Of a DNA stretch of 52,209 bases, positions 1 to 9,724 are shown piece after piece. Numbering within the stretch: position 1 is the first letter of the stretch; every line of letters begins with the position of its first letter. A model generated the notes under the pieces. That model worked only from the letters and a program-made list of their open reading frames with translations, was not told the DNA's origin and did no database searches. The DNA comes from Prevotella sp. (lineage in GTDB: Bacteria; Bacteroidota; Bacteroidia; Bacteroidales; Bacteroidaceae). A program made the translations under genes and the position numbers. The DNA lies in the NCBI GenBank assembly GCA_017627765.1, contig JAGAGD010000022.1:1-52209 (forward strand), in the 5' to 3' direction.

Positions 1-1
1 A

Positions 2-121
2 CACCGCAGTTTTGACAACTTCGCTACCAATCTAATTGCAGGACTCATTGCATACAACATGCTGCCGAAGAAACCTGCAATGAATATTGAAATAATTGAC
101 AAAAGCAGACTTATTGCATAA
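2..121 (+). mobile_element. IS982-family transposase, C-terminal end only
   Basis: The frame starting at base 2 is open to a TAA at 119-121 and encodes about 39 residues beginning HRSFDNFATNLIAGLIAY and containing LPKKPAMNIE. This matches my recollection of the C-terminal end of IS982-type DDE transposases of Bacteroidota (HRSF.NF..N.IAGLIAY.F.PKKP). The rest lies outside the window, so whether the gene is intact cannot be judged. The right end of the element should lie shortly after the stop, possibly near the CGAACTCACGTG at about 130-141, but no terminal repeat can be confirmed with one end missing. Confidence 0.75.
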
Positions 122-200
122 GTCTTATATCGAACTCACGTGTTATTAAATTGTGTCAGAATTCTATATATATATTTGTCTAACAAAGAAAAGATAATTC

Positions 201-992
201 TTACAAAATCCTTCCAAATATTTTCAGACTAAGAACTGGATAGACAACTATCTTTGAAAGTATCTTGTTGAAATCATCATCACCACCTTCAAAATTCATC
301 TTCGACAACTTAACGTCGTTTCCACTCTCAAAGTCTTTTGCATATACTCCAGGTTTGCCCCAAAACTGGACTCCTAAATCGAACATAACGCTGACTCGTT
401 TCTTTGGCACAGCACGACCGAAACCAACTCCAAGATATGGTTTGAAACTATTAACCTTGATAGAACCATCTACATATCCATCTATGCTACTCGGAATAAG
501 ATAGTCGCCAATCTCTACTCCTATCTTATCTAAATCGCCAGAGCTGACTGAAATAGGTGTAGTGTTTTTCAGCGTTACTACTTTAGATTTACCAATGTAA
601 GCACCAGCCGTAAAGCGGAAAGAGCTATGACAAGAAGGATAAATATCGAAAAGCAAATTGAAATCGCACATGTTGAGTTCTCCCTTCACCTCAACATCGC
701 CTAAATTTCTTCCATACTCTCCATAATAATCACTATATCCATAAGAATTTGCAATGCTTCGCACATCATAATCATTATTATAACTGAATTTAGGCATAAA
801 GCTAATACCTGTACGCACCTGAACATGATGACCTATAGGAATTGCAACATGCAGACCAACCAGCCCATCAATACCCGTAGACACTCCCGCAGACAAATGA
901 TTAAACATATTATCATCCTGCGCCTTAACTAATTGTACGCCAAAAAGAAAACTAAGCAGCAACACTGCCATTACTTTAGATTTAATCTTCAT
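201..992 (-). CDS. outer membrane beta-barrel protein (hypothetical)
   Basis: This 263-residue protein begins with a clear signal peptide (MKIKSKVMAVLLLSFLFG, cleavage likely after VKAQ near residue 25). The rest alternates short hydrophobic and polar stretches with many Gly and aromatic residues (LHVAIPIGHHVQVRTGISF, FRFTAGAYIG, KPYLGVGFGRA), as in small Bacteroidota outer-membrane beta-barrels. It ends in a strand closing on aliphatic/aromatic residues (VYPVLSLKIFGRIL). Function is unknown; a structural or porin-like role in the outer membrane is inferred. It is flanked by the transposase remnant and the rplQ terminator, so it is not part of the ribosomal operon. Confidence 0.7.
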   Translation of the reverse strand: MKIKSKVMAVLLLSFLFGVQLVKAQDDNMFNHLSAGVSTGIDGLVGLHVAIPIGHHVQVRTGISFMPKFSYNNDYDVRSIANSYGYSDYYGEYGRNLGDVEVKGELNMCDFNLLFDIYPSCHSSFRFTAGAYIGKSKVVTLKNTTPISVSSGDLDKIGVEIGDYLIPSSIDGYVDGSIKVNSFKPYLGVGFGRAVPKKRVSVMFDLGVQFWGKPGVYAKDFESGNDVKLSKMNFEGGDDDFNKILSKIVVYPVLSLKIFGRIL

Positions 993-1054
993 TACATGAA
1001 ACTAATTTAAAACTCTATTTTTAGGTGTATAACATAGGATAACAAACAAAATAA

Positions 1055-1088
1055 AAAACCGCTATTCCTTATCTGAAATAGCGGTTTT
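1055..1088 (-). terminator. terminator of the ribosomal protein cluster, after rplQ
   Basis: A 12-bp perfect inverted repeat (AAAACCGCTATT at 1055-1066, AATAGCGGTTTT at 1077-1088) with a 10-base loop. Read on the minus strand it is followed by a T-rich run, so it should end transcription coming from rplQ. The plus strand also has T's after the stem, so it may work both ways. Confidence 0.85.
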
Positions 1089-1133
1089 CTTATAGTAAAA
1101 AGTAAATAATTCTTTTTTAATATTCAGCCAATT

Positions 1134-1631
1134 TTATTCAGCTTTAGCCTCTTCAGCCTTTGTTTCTTCAGCTACAGGAGCCTCAGTTGCAGGTGTTTCT
1201 GCTGCAGCCTTAGAGTTTGAACGACGGCTACGGCGAGTCTTCTTAGCAGCAGTCTTTGTCTTTGCCATATTCTCATCGAAGTCAACGAGCTCGATGAAAG
1301 CCATTTCAGCAGCGTCACCCTGACGTGTACCAAGCTTAATAACGCGTGTATATCCACCTGGACGGTCACCAACTTTTTCTGCTACGGTGCTGAACAACTC
1401 TTTCAGAGCATGCTTGTCCTGAAGATAGCTGAACACTACGCGACGAGAATTGGTTGTGTCTTCCTTGCAACGTGTTATCAGTGGTTCTACATACTTCTTT
1501 AAGGCTTTAGCCTTTGCGAGGGTCGTAGTGATTCTTTTGTGCATAATCAGCGAGATTGCCATGTTAGCTAACATAGCGTGACGATGAGATGCAGTACGAC
1601 CCAGATGGTTGAATTTTTTATTATGTCTCAT
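1134..1631 (-). CDS. rplQ: 50S ribosomal protein L17
   Basis: L17 binds 23S rRNA near the exit-tunnel side of the large subunit. The start [20 protein letters not shown] is the conserved N-terminus, and the core ends near residue 120 with [10 protein letters not shown] tail of about 45 residues rich in Ala, Lys and Glu follows, making the protein (165 residues) longer than E. coli L17 (about 127). Such tails are common in Bacteroidota. It is the last gene of the alpha operon, 77 bp after rpoA, with a terminator downstream. Confidence 0.97.
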   Translation of the reverse strand: MRHNKKFNHLGRTASHRHAMLANMAISLIMHKRITTTLAKAKALKKYVEPLITRCKEDTTNSRRVVFSYLQDKHALKELFSTVAEKVGDRPGGYTRVIKLGTRQGDAAEMAFIELVDFDENMAKTKTAAKKTRRSRRSNSKAAAETPATEAPVAEETKAEEAKAE

Positions 1632-1708
1632 TTTTGTTTTCGTTTTATTGACAAAGTGCTATTGCATATTACAATATTTAGCTTCAACAGCTCAAATCGT
1701 AATTGCGA

Positions 1709-2701
1709 TTACTCTTTGTCTAATTTGTATTTTGTAATATCGGTTCCAAACGACAGATTCAGACTCTCGAGCAAATCATCAAGCTCAGAAAGCGATTTCT
1801 TACCAAAGTTGCGGAACTTAAGAAGGTCGGTCTTGTTGTATTGAACAAGGTCGCCGAGTGTCTCAACGTCAGCAGCCTTCAAACAGTTGAGGGCGCGAAC
1901 AGAAAGACTCATGTCAACTAGCTTAGTCTTCAACAACTGACGCATGTGAAGAACTTCCTCATCAAATTCTTGGTTGCCATCGATTTCTGGATTCTCAAGA
2001 GTAATCTTTTCATCGCTGAACAACATGAAATGATGGATAAGAATCTTAGCTGCTTCTTTAAGCGCATCTTTTGGGTGAATAGAACCGTCTGTAGCCACCT
2101 CTATAATGAGCTTCTCGTAGTCAGTTTTCTGCTCTACGCGATAAGGCTCAACAGAGTATTTGACATTACAGATAGGGGTGTAGACAGAATCGATTGGAAT
2201 AATGTTGACATCTGTGCAGAACTGACGGTTTTCATCGGCTACTACCCAACCGCGACCTTTATTTATTGTAAGATCAATCTGCATAGAAGCTTTGGCATCT
2301 AAATGACAAATCACCAAATCTGGGTTTAACACTTCAAATCCAGTTAGATACTTGTTGATATCACCTGCCTTGAATTCTGTAGAATTCTCAACGGTGATAC
2401 TAACTTTCTCGTTCTCGAATTCTTCTACTACTTGCTTGAAACGTACTTGCTTCAAGTTCAAGATAATGTTGGTTACATCTTCCTTTACGCCAGGGACTGA
2501 GGAGAATTCATGATCAACACCATTGATTTTAAGGGTGTTGATTGCGAAGCCCTCAAGAGACGAAAGGAGAATGCGGCGGAGTGAGTTACCAATGGTAACT
2601 CCGAAACCAGGCTCTAATGGACGAAACTCGAACTTACCGAATTTGTCAGAAGCCTCCAACATTACAACTTTGTCGGGTTTTTGAAATGCTAATATCGCCA
2701 T
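1709..2701 (-). CDS. rpoA: DNA-directed RNA polymerase subunit alpha
   Basis: The alpha subunit dimerises to start RNA polymerase assembly. Its C-terminal domain touches DNA and regulators. The 330 residues hold the N-terminal assembly domain ([20 protein letters not shown], then LLSSLEG) to about residue 230, a short acidic linker ([14 protein letters not shown]), and the C-terminal helix-hairpin-helix domain ([34 protein letters not shown]). Length and motifs are normal. It lies between rpsD (12-bp gap) and rplQ in the usual alpha-operon order. Confidence 0.98.
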   Translation of the reverse strand: MAILAFQKPDKVVMLEASDKFGKFEFRPLEPGFGVTIGNSLRRILLSSLEGFAINTLKINGVDHEFSSVPGVKEDVTNIILNLKQVRFKQVVEEFENEKVSITVENSTEFKAGDINKYLTGFEVLNPDLVICHLDAKASMQIDLTINKGRGWVVADENRQFCTDVNIIPIDSVYTPICNVKYSVEPYRVEQKTDYEKLIIEVATDGSIHPKDALKEAAKILIHHFMLFSDEKITLENPEIDGNQEFDEEVLHMRQLLKTKLVDMSLSVRALNCLKAADVETLGDLVQYNKTDLLKFRNFGKKSLSELDDLLESLNLSFGTDITKYKLDKE

Positions 2702-2713
2702 TAATTTAATGAT

Positions 2714-3319
2714 TTATTTAGAGTACAACTCAACGATTAACTGCTCCTTAATGCTTTCAGGAATGTCGGCACGATCTGGCTTGTGCAAGAACTTACCGCT
2801 CTTTGTGTTTTCATCCCACTCGATCCAAGGATACTTACTATGATTGAAACCTGCTAATGCTGCTTCAATTACTTCTAATGATTTGGCCTTCTCACGAACA
2901 CCAACAATTTGTCCAGGCTTTACTTGAAATGAAGGAATGTTTACAACCTTACCATCTACAACAATGTGCTTGTGACTAACAAGCTGACGAGCAGCTGCAC
3001 GTGTTGGAGCAATCCCAAGACGGAACACAACATTGTCAAGACGGCTCTCAAGATTCTGCAAGAGCACCTCACCAGTAATACCTTCAGACTTAGAAGCCTT
3101 TTCAAACATATTACGGAACTGACGCTCTAACACACCATAAGTGTATTTAGCCTTTTGCTTCTCTGCCAACATGACAGCATACTCTGACATCTTGCGACGA
3201 CGATTGTTGCCATGCTGTCCAGGAGGGAAGTTTCTCCTAGACAAAACTTTGTCCGCGCCAAAAATTGGTTCACCAAAGCGACGGGCAATTTTAGATTTCG
3301 GTCCAATATATCTTGCCAT
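2714..3319 (-). CDS. rpsD: 30S ribosomal protein S4
   Basis: S4 is a primary binder of 16S rRNA that nucleates assembly of the 30S body. The start is placed at the ATG ending at 3319 ([20 protein letters not shown]). An in-frame ATG 33 bases upstream would add residues that S4 proteins do not have. The 201-residue product has the S4 RNA-binding domain near residues 90-150 ([19 protein letters not shown], then [14 protein letters not shown]) and the conserved C-terminal region ending ELYSK. It lacks the zinc-binding Cys cluster of some S4 forms. Confidence 0.97.
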   Translation of the reverse strand: MARYIGPKSKIARRFGEPIFGADKVLSRRNFPPGQHGNNRRRKMSEYAVMLAEKQKAKYTYGVLERQFRNMFEKASKSEGITGEVLLQNLESRLDNVVFRLGIAPTRAAARQLVSHKHIVVDGKVVNIPSFQVKPGQIVGVREKAKSLEVIEAALAGFNHSKYPWIEWDENTKSGKFLHKPDRADIPESIKEQLIVELYSK

Positions 3320-3375
3320 AAAATAATGAAATTTGGGTGTGAAGGTTCTCACACCCTTTTAATAAAATATAAAAA

Positions 3376-3765
3376 TTAAACTCTACGACGTTTTGGAGGA
3401 CGGCAACCATTATGTGGTAATGGTGTTACGTCTATAATCTCAGTAACCTCGATTCCTGCTCCATGAATAGCACGAATAGCAGATTCGCGACCATTTCCTG
3501 GACCTTTTACATAGGCCTTAACTTTACGCAGACCTAAATCGTAAGCTACTTTTGCACAATCTTCGGCAGCCATCTGTGCAGCATAAGGGGTATTCTTTTT
3601 TGAGCCACGGAATCCCATCTTACCAGCTGAAGACCAAGAAATCACCTGACCTTCACTGTTTGCCAAAGATACGATAATATTGTTAAATGAACTATGGACA
3701 TGAAGCTGTCCGAGAGCGTCTACTTTAACGTTTCTCTTCTTTGAAGTGACTGTTTTCTTTGCCAT
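3376..3765 (-). CDS. rpsK: 30S ribosomal protein S11
   Basis: S11 sits on the 30S platform and helps form the mRNA exit site. The ATG ending at 3765 gives [20 protein letters not shown] and 129 residues, the usual size; a longer reading by 10 residues is unlikely. Conserved stretches include [46 protein letters not shown] and the C-terminal [18 protein letters not shown]. It lies between rpsM and rpsD. Confidence 0.97.
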   Translation of the reverse strand: MAKKTVTSKKRNVKVDALGQLHVHSSFNNIIVSLANSEGQVISWSSAGKMGFRGSKKNTPYAAQMAAEDCAKVAYDLGLRKVKAYVKGPGNGRESAIRAIHGAGIEVTEIIDVTPLPHNGCRPPKRRRV

Positions 3766-3837
3766 TGTTTTAATGTGAAAATGTTTAACAACCAAATTAG
3801 GATAGACAAATAAATTATACTATCTTTCCTAATTATT

Positions 3838-4218
3838 TTACTTTGTGGCCTTCTTCTTATTAGCAACAGTCTTCTTCTTACCTTTACGGGTACGAGCATT
3901 ATTCTTGGTGCTCTGACCACGAACTGGAAGACCGTGACGATGACGAACTCCACGATAGCAACCAATATCCATCAGTCGCTTGATATTCAACTGGATCTCA
4001 GAACGGAGATCACCTTCTACTTTGAATTCAGCGCCGATAATTTCACGGATTTTGGCAGCTTGATCATCACTCCACTCGTTGACTTTCAAGTCGCGGCTGA
4101 CACCAGCCTTGTCCAATATCTTTGCTGAACTACTTCGACCAATACCATAGATATAGGTCAATGCGATTTCGCCACGCTTATTCTGGGGCAAATCTACTCC
4201 AACAATTCTTATTGCCAT
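3838..4218 (-). CDS. rpsM: 30S ribosomal protein S13
   Basis: S13 lies in the head of the 30S subunit and contacts P-site tRNA and the intersubunit bridge with L5. The 126 residues start [20 protein letters not shown] and contain the helix-two-turn-helix region and the conserved [20 protein letters not shown], then a Lys-rich tail that reaches the P site. It is the first gene after an internal promoter (4274-4308), so it heads the alpha-operon part of the cluster. Confidence 0.97.
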   Translation of the reverse strand: MAIRIVGVDLPQNKRGEIALTYIYGIGRSSSAKILDKAGVSRDLKVNEWSDDQAAKIREIIGAEFKVEGDLRSEIQLNIKRLMDIGCYRGVRHRHGLPVRGQSTKNNARTRKGKKKTVANKKKATK

Positions 4219-4273
4219 TGATAAAATTTAATTGATAAAATCAAAAATAATTTGTAATGAACTAAAAAGCATG

Positions 4274-4308
4274 CAAAGGTATTAAAAATATTCCATCTAG
4301 ATACCAAA
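4274..4308 (-). promoter_or_regulatory. internal Bacteroidota-type promoter before rpsM
   Basis: On the minus strand TACCTTTG (4274-4281) fits the Bacteroidota -7 element TAnnTTTG exactly. A TTTG lies upstream at 4305-4308, with a spacer of 23, slightly longer than the usual 19-21. The site is in the 106-bp gap between rpmJ and rpsM, the widest gap in this part of the cluster. It would let rpsM-rpsK-rpsD-rpoA-rplQ be made separately. Confidence 0.65.
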
Positions 4309-4324
4309 TTATGCTTATTTAACA

Positions 4325-4441
4325 TTAACCTTGACGCATTTTCATCTTAGGGTTCTTCTTATTGATAACAAATAAGCGACCTTTACGACGAACAATTTTG
4401 CACTCAGGTGTACGTTTTTTTAATGATGCTCTTGTCTTCAT
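4325..4441 (-). CDS. rpmJ: 50S ribosomal protein L36, form without zinc-binding cysteines
   Basis: A 38-residue protein starting [20 protein letters not shown] and ending [12 protein letters not shown], the L36 pattern, in its normal place between infA and rpsM. Typical L36 binds zinc through three Cys and one His. Here only one Cys (residue 14) is present and the His is replaced, so this is a zinc-independent form. The gene is too short for most ORF cut-offs. The start at 4441 is the only ATG that gives the conserved N-terminus. Confidence 0.95.
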   Translation of the reverse strand: MKTRASLKKRTPECKIVRRKGRLFVINKKNPKMKMRQG

Positions 4442-4454
4442 AATATATAATTGT

Positions 4455-4673
4455 TTATTTATATCTGAACACAATTCTACCCTTAGTAAGGTCATAAGGA
4501 CTCATTTCAACCTTAACCTTATCGCCAGGCAGGATTTTAATGTAATGCATTCTCATCTTTCCAGAGATATGAGCTATTATCTGAACTCCATTCTCAAGTT
4601 CTACTCTGAACATCGCATTAGAAAGTGACTCGAGAATTGTACCATCTTGTTCGATTGCAGTCTGTTTTGCCAT
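4455..4673 (-). CDS. infA: translation initiation factor IF-1
   Basis: IF-1 is a single OB-fold protein that covers the ribosomal A site during initiation, with IF-2 and IF-3. The 72 residues match the family length. Conserved parts are [48 protein letters not shown] and [14 protein letters not shown]. It follows map after a single base and precedes rpmJ by 13 bp, so it is clearly part of the same transcript. Confidence 0.98.
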   Translation of the reverse strand: MAKQTAIEQDGTILESLSNAMFRVELENGVQIIAHISGKMRMHYIKILPGDKVKVEMSPYDLTKGRIVFRYK

Positions 4674-4674
4674 A

Positions 4675-5475
4675 TTAATCTGTTTTTCTCTCTAAAGTTT
4701 CTATATCCTCAAACGAAGACAATATTTCTGCTTCTCCATTGCGAATTGAAATAGTATGCTCGAAATGTGCTGCCCACTTTCCATCTTTTGTACGTATAGT
4801 CCATCTGTCAGGCATCATGTATATATTTCTATCCCCCATAGTAATCATAGGTTCAATTGCTATACACATACCAGCCTTAAGGGTCTTGCCGTTACCTCGT
4901 CTACCATAATTAGGTACTGGAGGGTCTTCATGCATTTTCTTGCCTATACCATGACCGGTAAGTTCGCGAACCACACCATATCCATTCAATTCGCAATAAT
5001 CTTGAACAGAAGCGCCAATATCACCAATATGATTTCCTGCTTTTGCTGCCTTTATACCTAAATATAGAGATTCTTTCGTAACCCGGAGAAAGTGTTTTAC
5101 CTCTTCAGAAACTTCACCCACACAAAATGTGTAACAAGAATCCCCATTATATCCATTCAGATAAGTTCCACAATCTATAGAGATTATATCACCTTCTTTC
5201 AGAATAGTTTTTTCGTCAGGTATACCGTGAACAACAACGTCATTCACAGATGTGCATATACTTGCGGGAAACGGCTCTCCATATGGATTAGGGAAATTCT
5301 TAAAGGTTGGTATTGCACCATTGTCTCTGATAAATTCCTCAGCTATTTTATCCAATTGGAGAGTCGATATTCCTGGACGTATATTCTTGGCTAACTCTGC
5401 AAGTGTTTTACCAACTAACTGGTTAGCCTTGCGCATTAAATCAATTTCATCTTCAGTCTTGAGAAAGATATTCAT
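4675..5475 (-). CDS. map: methionine aminopeptidase, type I
   Basis: This enzyme removes the starting Met from new proteins when the second residue is small. The 266 residues carry the metal-binding set of the family: the two Asp in [20 protein letters not shown], the His of [15 protein letters not shown], the Glu of CIAIEPM, and the Glu of FEHTISI. There is no N-terminal zinc-finger extension, so it is the bacterial type I form. It is placed between secY (16-bp gap) and infA, a common order. There is no adk gene between secY and map here. Confidence 0.97.
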   Translation of the reverse strand: MNIFLKTEDEIDLMRKANQLVGKTLAELAKNIRPGISTLQLDKIAEEFIRDNGAIPTFKNFPNPYGEPFPASICTSVNDVVVHGIPDEKTILKEGDIISIDCGTYLNGYNGDSCYTFCVGEVSEEVKHFLRVTKESLYLGIKAAKAGNHIGDIGASVQDYCELNGYGVVRELTGHGIGKKMHEDPPVPNYGRRGNGKTLKAGMCIAIEPMITMGDRNIYMMPDRWTIRTKDGKWAAHFEHTISIRNGEAEILSSFEDIETLERKTD

Positions 5476-5491
5476 CTTCAGCTAAAAGACT

Positions 5492-6829
5492 TTAGTAGGC
5501 AGAAGCTCCGTTATTGCGTGTACGACCAGAGTTGAGCAATCCATCGTAATGACGCATCATAAGGTGACTCTCAATCTGCTGTAATGTATCAATTACAACT
5601 CCGACAAGAATCAGCAATGAAGTGCCTCCAAAGAACTGTGCAAAACCCTGTTGAACATTTAGCAATCCAGCTAATGCTGGCATAATAGCAATAAATGCAA
5701 TAAACAGAGAACCTGGGAAGGTAAGACGAGACATAACAGTATCGATGTAATCAGCTGTTGGTTTACCTGGTTTAATACCTGGAATATAACCATTGTTTCT
5801 CTTCATGTCTTCCGCCATCTGTGTTGGATTCAGGGTAATTGCAGTATAGAAATATGTAAATGCAATAATCAATATCGCAAATATAACATTATACAACAAA
5901 CTTGTGTGATCCATTAATGAGCGGAAAATAGAACTGGTATTGTCTGTAGAATACTGAACAATAGCCAATGGAATAAACATTATTGCCTGAGCAAAGATAA
6001 TAGGCATCACATTTGCAGCAAACAACTTCAAAGGAATGTACTGGCGAGCACCTCCATATTGTTTATTTCCAACGACACGTTTAGCATACTGTACAGGTAC
6101 CTTTCTAACACCTTGTACTAATACAATAGCAGCGCAAATTACAGCGAAAAGTATAAGTATTTCAATAATAAACATAACAAGTCCACCACCAGAAATAGCA
6201 GTGAATCGTGATGTTACTTCTTGGATAAATGCCTGTGGAAGACGGGCAATAATACCAATCATAATTATCAAAGAAATACCATTACCAATACCCTTGTCTG
6301 TAATTCTCTCACCTAACCAGAGGATAAACATACTTCCAGCTGCAAGAATAACAATTGCAGGCCAAATAAATACAGACCAATCAATCCCTTGAGCTAAAGC
6401 ACCACCTGACTGAACACGGAGATTTATCAGATATGAAGGAGCCTGAAATAACAAAATACCAACAGTCAATATACGAGTATACCAACTGATTTTCTTTCGT
6501 CCACTTTCACCTTCACGCTGCATCTTCTGGAAGTAAGGTACTGCAACAGCAAGAAGCTGCATTACAATTGAGGCCGAGATATATGGCATGATTCCCAATG
6601 CAAATATAGATGCATTAGAAAATGCACCACCAGAGAACATGTCGAGAAGTGACATCAAGCCACCCTCTGTTTGTGAATGCAGATTTTCTAGACTTGATGG
6701 ATCAATTCCTGGAAGTACTACGAATGATCCAAAACGATAAATTGCAATAAACAGGATAGTGATGAGGATTCGCTGACGCAAATCCTCCACTTTCCAACAG
6801 TTCTTTAGTGTCTCAATAAACTTTTTCAT
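5492..6829 (-). CDS. secY: protein translocase subunit SecY
   Basis: SecY forms the membrane channel for Sec-dependent export, together with SecE and SecG. The 445 residues hold about ten hydrophobic segments. Family motifs include RILITILFIAIYRFGSFVVL at the start, the plug-side region LLDMFSGGAF, MPYISASIVMQLL, the cytoplasmic loop QYAKRVVGNKQYGG, and MKRNNGYIPGIKPGKPTADY. It sits between rplO (4-bp gap) and map in the spc operon. Confidence 0.98.
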   Translation of the reverse strand: MKKFIETLKNCWKVEDLRQRILITILFIAIYRFGSFVVLPGIDPSSLENLHSQTEGGLMSLLDMFSGGAFSNASIFALGIMPYISASIVMQLLAVAVPYFQKMQREGESGRKKISWYTRILTVGILLFQAPSYLINLRVQSGGALAQGIDWSVFIWPAIVILAAGSMFILWLGERITDKGIGNGISLIIMIGIIARLPQAFIQEVTSRFTAISGGGLVMFIIEILILFAVICAAIVLVQGVRKVPVQYAKRVVGNKQYGGARQYIPLKLFAANVMPIIFAQAIMFIPLAIVQYSTDNTSSIFRSLMDHTSLLYNVIFAILIIAFTYFYTAITLNPTQMAEDMKRNNGYIPGIKPGKPTADYIDTVMSRLTFPGSLFIAFIAIMPALAGLLNVQQGFAQFFGGTSLLILVGVVIDTLQQIESHLMMRHYDGLLNSGRTRNNGASAY

Positions 6830-6833
6830 TTAA

Positions 6834-7280
6834 TTAAATTTGAGTTGTGATACCACCAACTGCCTCTATAGCCTTTTTCGCTGTTTCAGAGAAGGCATGG
6901 GCTTCTACTTCGAGCTTGATAGTCAATTCTCCGTTACCCAAGATTTTCACTAGTTTCTTACCATTAGTAAGACCTGCATCTTTAAGTTCTGCAATTCCGA
7001 TTTTAGTAAGATTCTTACCTTCAGCAATTGCCTGGAGAGTAGAGAGGTTAACTGCAAAGTATTCTTTATGGTTTATATTCTTAAAACCAGCCTTTGGTAA
7101 GCGACGCTGCAATGGCATCTGACCACCTTCAAAACCAATTTTTCTCTTATAACCAGAACGAGATTTTGCACCTTTGTGACCACGTGTAGATGTACCGCCT
7201 AAGCCAGAACCTGGTCCACGTCCGATACGACGACGTGAGTGGGTAGAGCCTGCTGCTGGTTTCAAATTATGTAGTTTCAT
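6834..7280 (-). CDS. rplO: 50S ribosomal protein L15
   Basis: L15 binds 23S rRNA late in 50S assembly. The ATG ending at 7280 (MKLHNLKPAAGSTHSRRRIG) is the start. A TTG two codons upstream also gives an open frame but is not needed. The Gly/Arg-rich N-terminal part (GRGPGSGLGGTSTRGHKGAK, GGQMPLQRRLPKAGF) threads into rRNA, and the C-terminal half is the globular domain ending ITTQI. 148 residues, normal length. Confidence 0.97.
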   Translation of the reverse strand: MKLHNLKPAAGSTHSRRRIGRGPGSGLGGTSTRGHKGAKSRSGYKRKIGFEGGQMPLQRRLPKAGFKNINHKEYFAVNLSTLQAIAEGKNLTKIGIAELKDAGLTNGKKLVKILGNGELTIKLEVEAHAFSETAKKAIEAVGGITTQI

Positions 7281-7307
7281 TATCAATCGATTTAAAATTG
7301 TGAGTTA

Positions 7308-7484
7308 TTATTCTACTATGGTTACCAAATGATGAACCTTCTTAATCATTCCACGAAGACTTGGAGTATCCTCAACCTCTACAACTTGTGAAATTTTGTG
7401 CAAGCCTAAAGCCTGAAGGGTACGTTTCTGGTCAATAGGATAACCAATCTTACTCTTAATTTGCTTAATCTTTATTGTTGCCAT
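7308..7484 (-). CDS. rpmD: 50S ribosomal protein L30
   Basis: A 58-residue reading frame between rplO and rpsE starts MATIKIKQIKSKIGYPIDQK and continues with QALGLHKISQVVEVEDTPSL, then GMIKKVHHLVTIVE. This is the L30 pattern (IG....Q..TL.ALGL......V...D.P..RGMI..V.HLV). Length and position are as expected for the spc operon. It ends 27 bp before rplO. Confidence 0.97.
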   Translation of the reverse strand: MATIKIKQIKSKIGYPIDQKRTLQALGLHKISQVVEVEDTPSLRGMIKKVHHLVTIVE

Positions 7485-7495
7485 TGTTATTCTCC

Positions 7496-8008
7496 TTATC
7501 CTCTAAATACTTTTTCCATGCTGATACCACGGTCATGAGCAACTGTGTATGCATCACGCATTTCACTTAGTGCAAGTATAGTAGCCTTTACAAGATTATG
7601 CGGGTTAGAAGATCCCTTAGACTTAGCCAAGACATCAGTAACACCAGCACTCTCAAGAACAGCACGCATAGCACCACCAGCAACCATTCCAGTACCGGCA
7701 GCAGCAGGCTTAAGGAATACTTTAGCACCATCGAAACTCATCTCCATCTCATGTGGAATAGTACCTTTGATAACAGGTACTTTAACAAGATTCTTCTTTG
7801 CAGACTCAACACCTTTAGCAATAGCGGCTGTTACTTCGCCAGCTTTGCCGAGTCCCCAACCGATAACGCCATTACCATCTCCTACAACGACAATGGCTGC
7901 GAATGTAAATGTTCGACCACCTTTGGTTACCTTAGTTACACGATTAATTGCAACCAAGCGATCTTTTAATTCTACATCACTATTGATTTTAACTTTGTTC
8001 ATTGCCAT
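7496..8008 (-). CDS. rpsE: 30S ribosomal protein S5
   Basis: S5 helps form the mRNA entry channel and affects decoding accuracy. The 170 residues contain the double-stranded RNA-binding fold ([39 protein letters not shown]) and the C-terminal domain with [19 protein letters not shown] and [16 protein letters not shown]. Two starts are possible (MAMNKV or MNKV); the first is used. It lies 11 bp before rpmD. Confidence 0.97.
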   Translation of the reverse strand: MAMNKVKINSDVELKDRLVAINRVTKVTKGGRTFTFAAIVVVGDGNGVIGWGLGKAGEVTAAIAKGVESAKKNLVKVPVIKGTIPHEMEMSFDGAKVFLKPAAAGTGMVAGGAMRAVLESAGVTDVLAKSKGSSNPHNLVKATILALSEMRDAYTVAHDRGISMEKVFRG

Positions 8009-8014
8009 AATCGT

Positions 8015-8359
8015 TTAAAATTTAAGTCCTCCTTTACGAGCGCCATCAGCAAGTTCCTTAACTCGTCCATGATACAAATAACCATTACGATCAAAAACGA
8101 CTGTTGTGATGCCTGCTGCTTGAGCTTTTTGTGCGATTAATTCTCCAACTTTTGCTGCCTGTTCTTTCTTTGGCATAGCTTCCATGCCAAGTGAAGAAGC
8201 AGAAGCAAGTGTTGTTCCTCTCAGGTCATCGATAACCTGAACATAAATCTGCTTGTTAGAACGGAAAACACTCATGCGAGGACGCTCTGCTGTTCCGTTT
8301 ACCTTCTTGCGAATTCTATATTTAATCTTAATTCGTCTTTCTACTTTCTTTGTTGTCAT
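8015..8359 (-). CDS. rplR: 50S ribosomal protein L18
   Basis: L18 binds 5S rRNA together with L5 and L25 and anchors it to the 50S subunit. The 114 residues show the conserved [31 protein letters not shown], and the C-terminal [20 protein letters not shown] followed by ARKGGLKF. Length and order (rplF-rplR-rpsE) are typical. Six bases separate it from rpsE. Confidence 0.97.
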   Translation of the reverse strand: MTTKKVERRIKIKYRIRKKVNGTAERPRMSVFRSNKQIYVQVIDDLRGTTLASASSLGMEAMPKKEQAAKVGELIAQKAQAAGITTVVFDRNGYLYHGRVKELADGARKGGLKF

Positions 8360-8378
8360 AATACTAAATTTTTAAATA

Positions 8379-8945
8379 TTATTTAGCTGCAGCAGTCTTA
8401 CCAGACTTTCTGCGAATAACCTCGCCTTTGAACAAGATACCCTTACCCTTGTATGGCTCAGGCATACGGAAAGAACGAATCTTAGCACAAATGAGTCCAA
8501 GCAACTGCTTGTCGCATGACTCTAACATTAAGAGAGGGTTTTGGTTTCTTTCAGATTTTGTTTCAACTTTAACCTCTTTAGGAAGCTGAATGAAAATCGG
8601 GTGAGTATATCCGAGTGCAAATTCAATAAGATTTCCTTGATTAGAAACACGATATCCAACACCTACCAACTCAAGTGTCTGCTTAAAGCCTTCGCTTACG
8701 CCAATAACCATATTATTAACCAATGAACGATATAAGCCATGGAAAGCTTGCTTTTGCTTTACGTTGACAGGACTATTTTCATCTATTTCAAATGATACAT
8801 GTCCATCTTCAATCTTTACCTTTATTGAAGGATCAACTTTCTGTGAAAGTTCACCTTTAGGACCTTTAACATTAACAATACCATCTTTCAGAGTAACTGT
8901 AACACCAGCTGGTATACTAATTGGCAATTTACCTATTCTAGACAT
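8379..8945 (-). CDS. rplF: 50S ribosomal protein L6
   Basis: L6 lies near the factor-binding site of the 50S subunit. The ATG ending at 8945 gives MSRIGKLPISIPAGVTVTLK and 188 residues. A start 30 bases upstream would overlap the rpsH end and is rejected. Two repeated L6 domains are visible, with GVSEGFKQTLELVGVGYRVS and the family signature PEPYKGKGILFKGEVIRRK near the end. Confidence 0.97.
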   Translation of the reverse strand: MSRIGKLPISIPAGVTVTLKDGIVNVKGPKGELSQKVDPSIKVKIEDGHVSFEIDENSPVNVKQKQAFHGLYRSLVNNMVIGVSEGFKQTLELVGVGYRVSNQGNLIEFALGYTHPIFIQLPKEVKVETKSERNQNPLLMLESCDKQLLGLICAKIRSFRMPEPYKGKGILFKGEVIRRKSGKTAAAK

Positions 8946-8959
8946 ATTTAATCCTCCAA

Positions 8960-9355
8960 TTAATAAACGAAGCAAAGAACCTCGCCGCCAATCTTAAGTT
9001 CAGCAGCCTCTTTGTCTGTCATTACACCTTTGGATGTAGATAAAATTGCAATACCTAATCCGTTAATTACTCTCGGCATGTCCTTATATCCAGTATACTT
9101 GCGAAGACCTGGAGTAGAAACTCTTTTCAACACCTTAATGGCATTAGTCTTTGTAACTGGATCATATTTCAAAGCAACTTTAATAGTGCCTTGAGGACCA
9201 TCTTCAATGAACTTATAGTTCAGAATATAGCCCTTTTCGAAAAGGATTTTTGTGATTTCCTTTTTCAAATTTGAGGCAGGAACTTCAACGACACGGTGAT
9301 GTGCCATGATAGCATTTCTAAGCCTCGTCAGATAATCTGCTATTGGATCTGTCAT
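8960..9355 (-). CDS. rpsH: 30S ribosomal protein S8
   Basis: S8 binds helix 21 of 16S rRNA and, in E. coli, represses the spc operon. The 131 residues start MTDPIADYLTRLRNAIMAHH and end with the conserved GIAILSTSKGVMTDKEAAEL and GGEVLCFVY. Length is normal. It lies 61 bp after rpsN, one of the wider gaps in the cluster. That gap holds a short G/C palindrome (CGGGACTACCCCG) whose role is unknown. Confidence 0.97.
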   Translation of the reverse strand: MTDPIADYLTRLRNAIMAHHRVVEVPASNLKKEITKILFEKGYILNYKFIEDGPQGTIKVALKYDPVTKTNAIKVLKRVSTPGLRKYTGYKDMPRVINGLGIAILSTSKGVMTDKEAAELKIGGEVLCFVY

Positions 9356-9416
9356 TATAAATAAATGTTTAATTAATCGGGACTACCCCGACAATATTAA
9401 AAAAAATACTAGAGTC

Positions 9417-9719
9417 TTACCAACTTGCTTTCTTTACTCCTGGAATTAGACCAGCTGAAGCCATCTCTCTGAACTGAATACGAGAGAGACCGAACTGACG
9501 AATATATCCTTTAGGACGTCCTGTTACTTTACAACGATTGTGTAAACGGATAGGATTTGCGTTCTTTGGAATACTCTGCAGTTTTCTTGCCGCTTCATAA
9601 GCTTCTGCGGGATCCTCTGCTGTCGCAATAATTTTCTTTAAGTTTGCACGTTTTTCAGCATAACGAGCAACTAACTTTGCGCGCTTAACCTCGCGAGCTT
9701 TCATTGATTCTTTTGCCAT
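9417..9719 (-). CDS. rpsN: 30S ribosomal protein S14, long form without zinc
   Basis: S14 sits in the 30S head near S10 and S19. The 100-residue form starts [20 protein letters not shown] and ends with [20 protein letters not shown] and [11 protein letters not shown]. The four Cys of the short zinc-binding form are absent (only one Cys), so this is the longer zinc-independent type. It starts 5 bp after the end of rplE. Confidence 0.97.
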   Translation of the reverse strand: MAKESMKAREVKRAKLVARYAEKRANLKKIIATAEDPAEAYEAARKLQSIPKNANPIRLHNRCKVTGRPKGYIRQFGLSRIQFREMASAGLIPGVKKASW

Positions 9720-9724
9720 AGATA

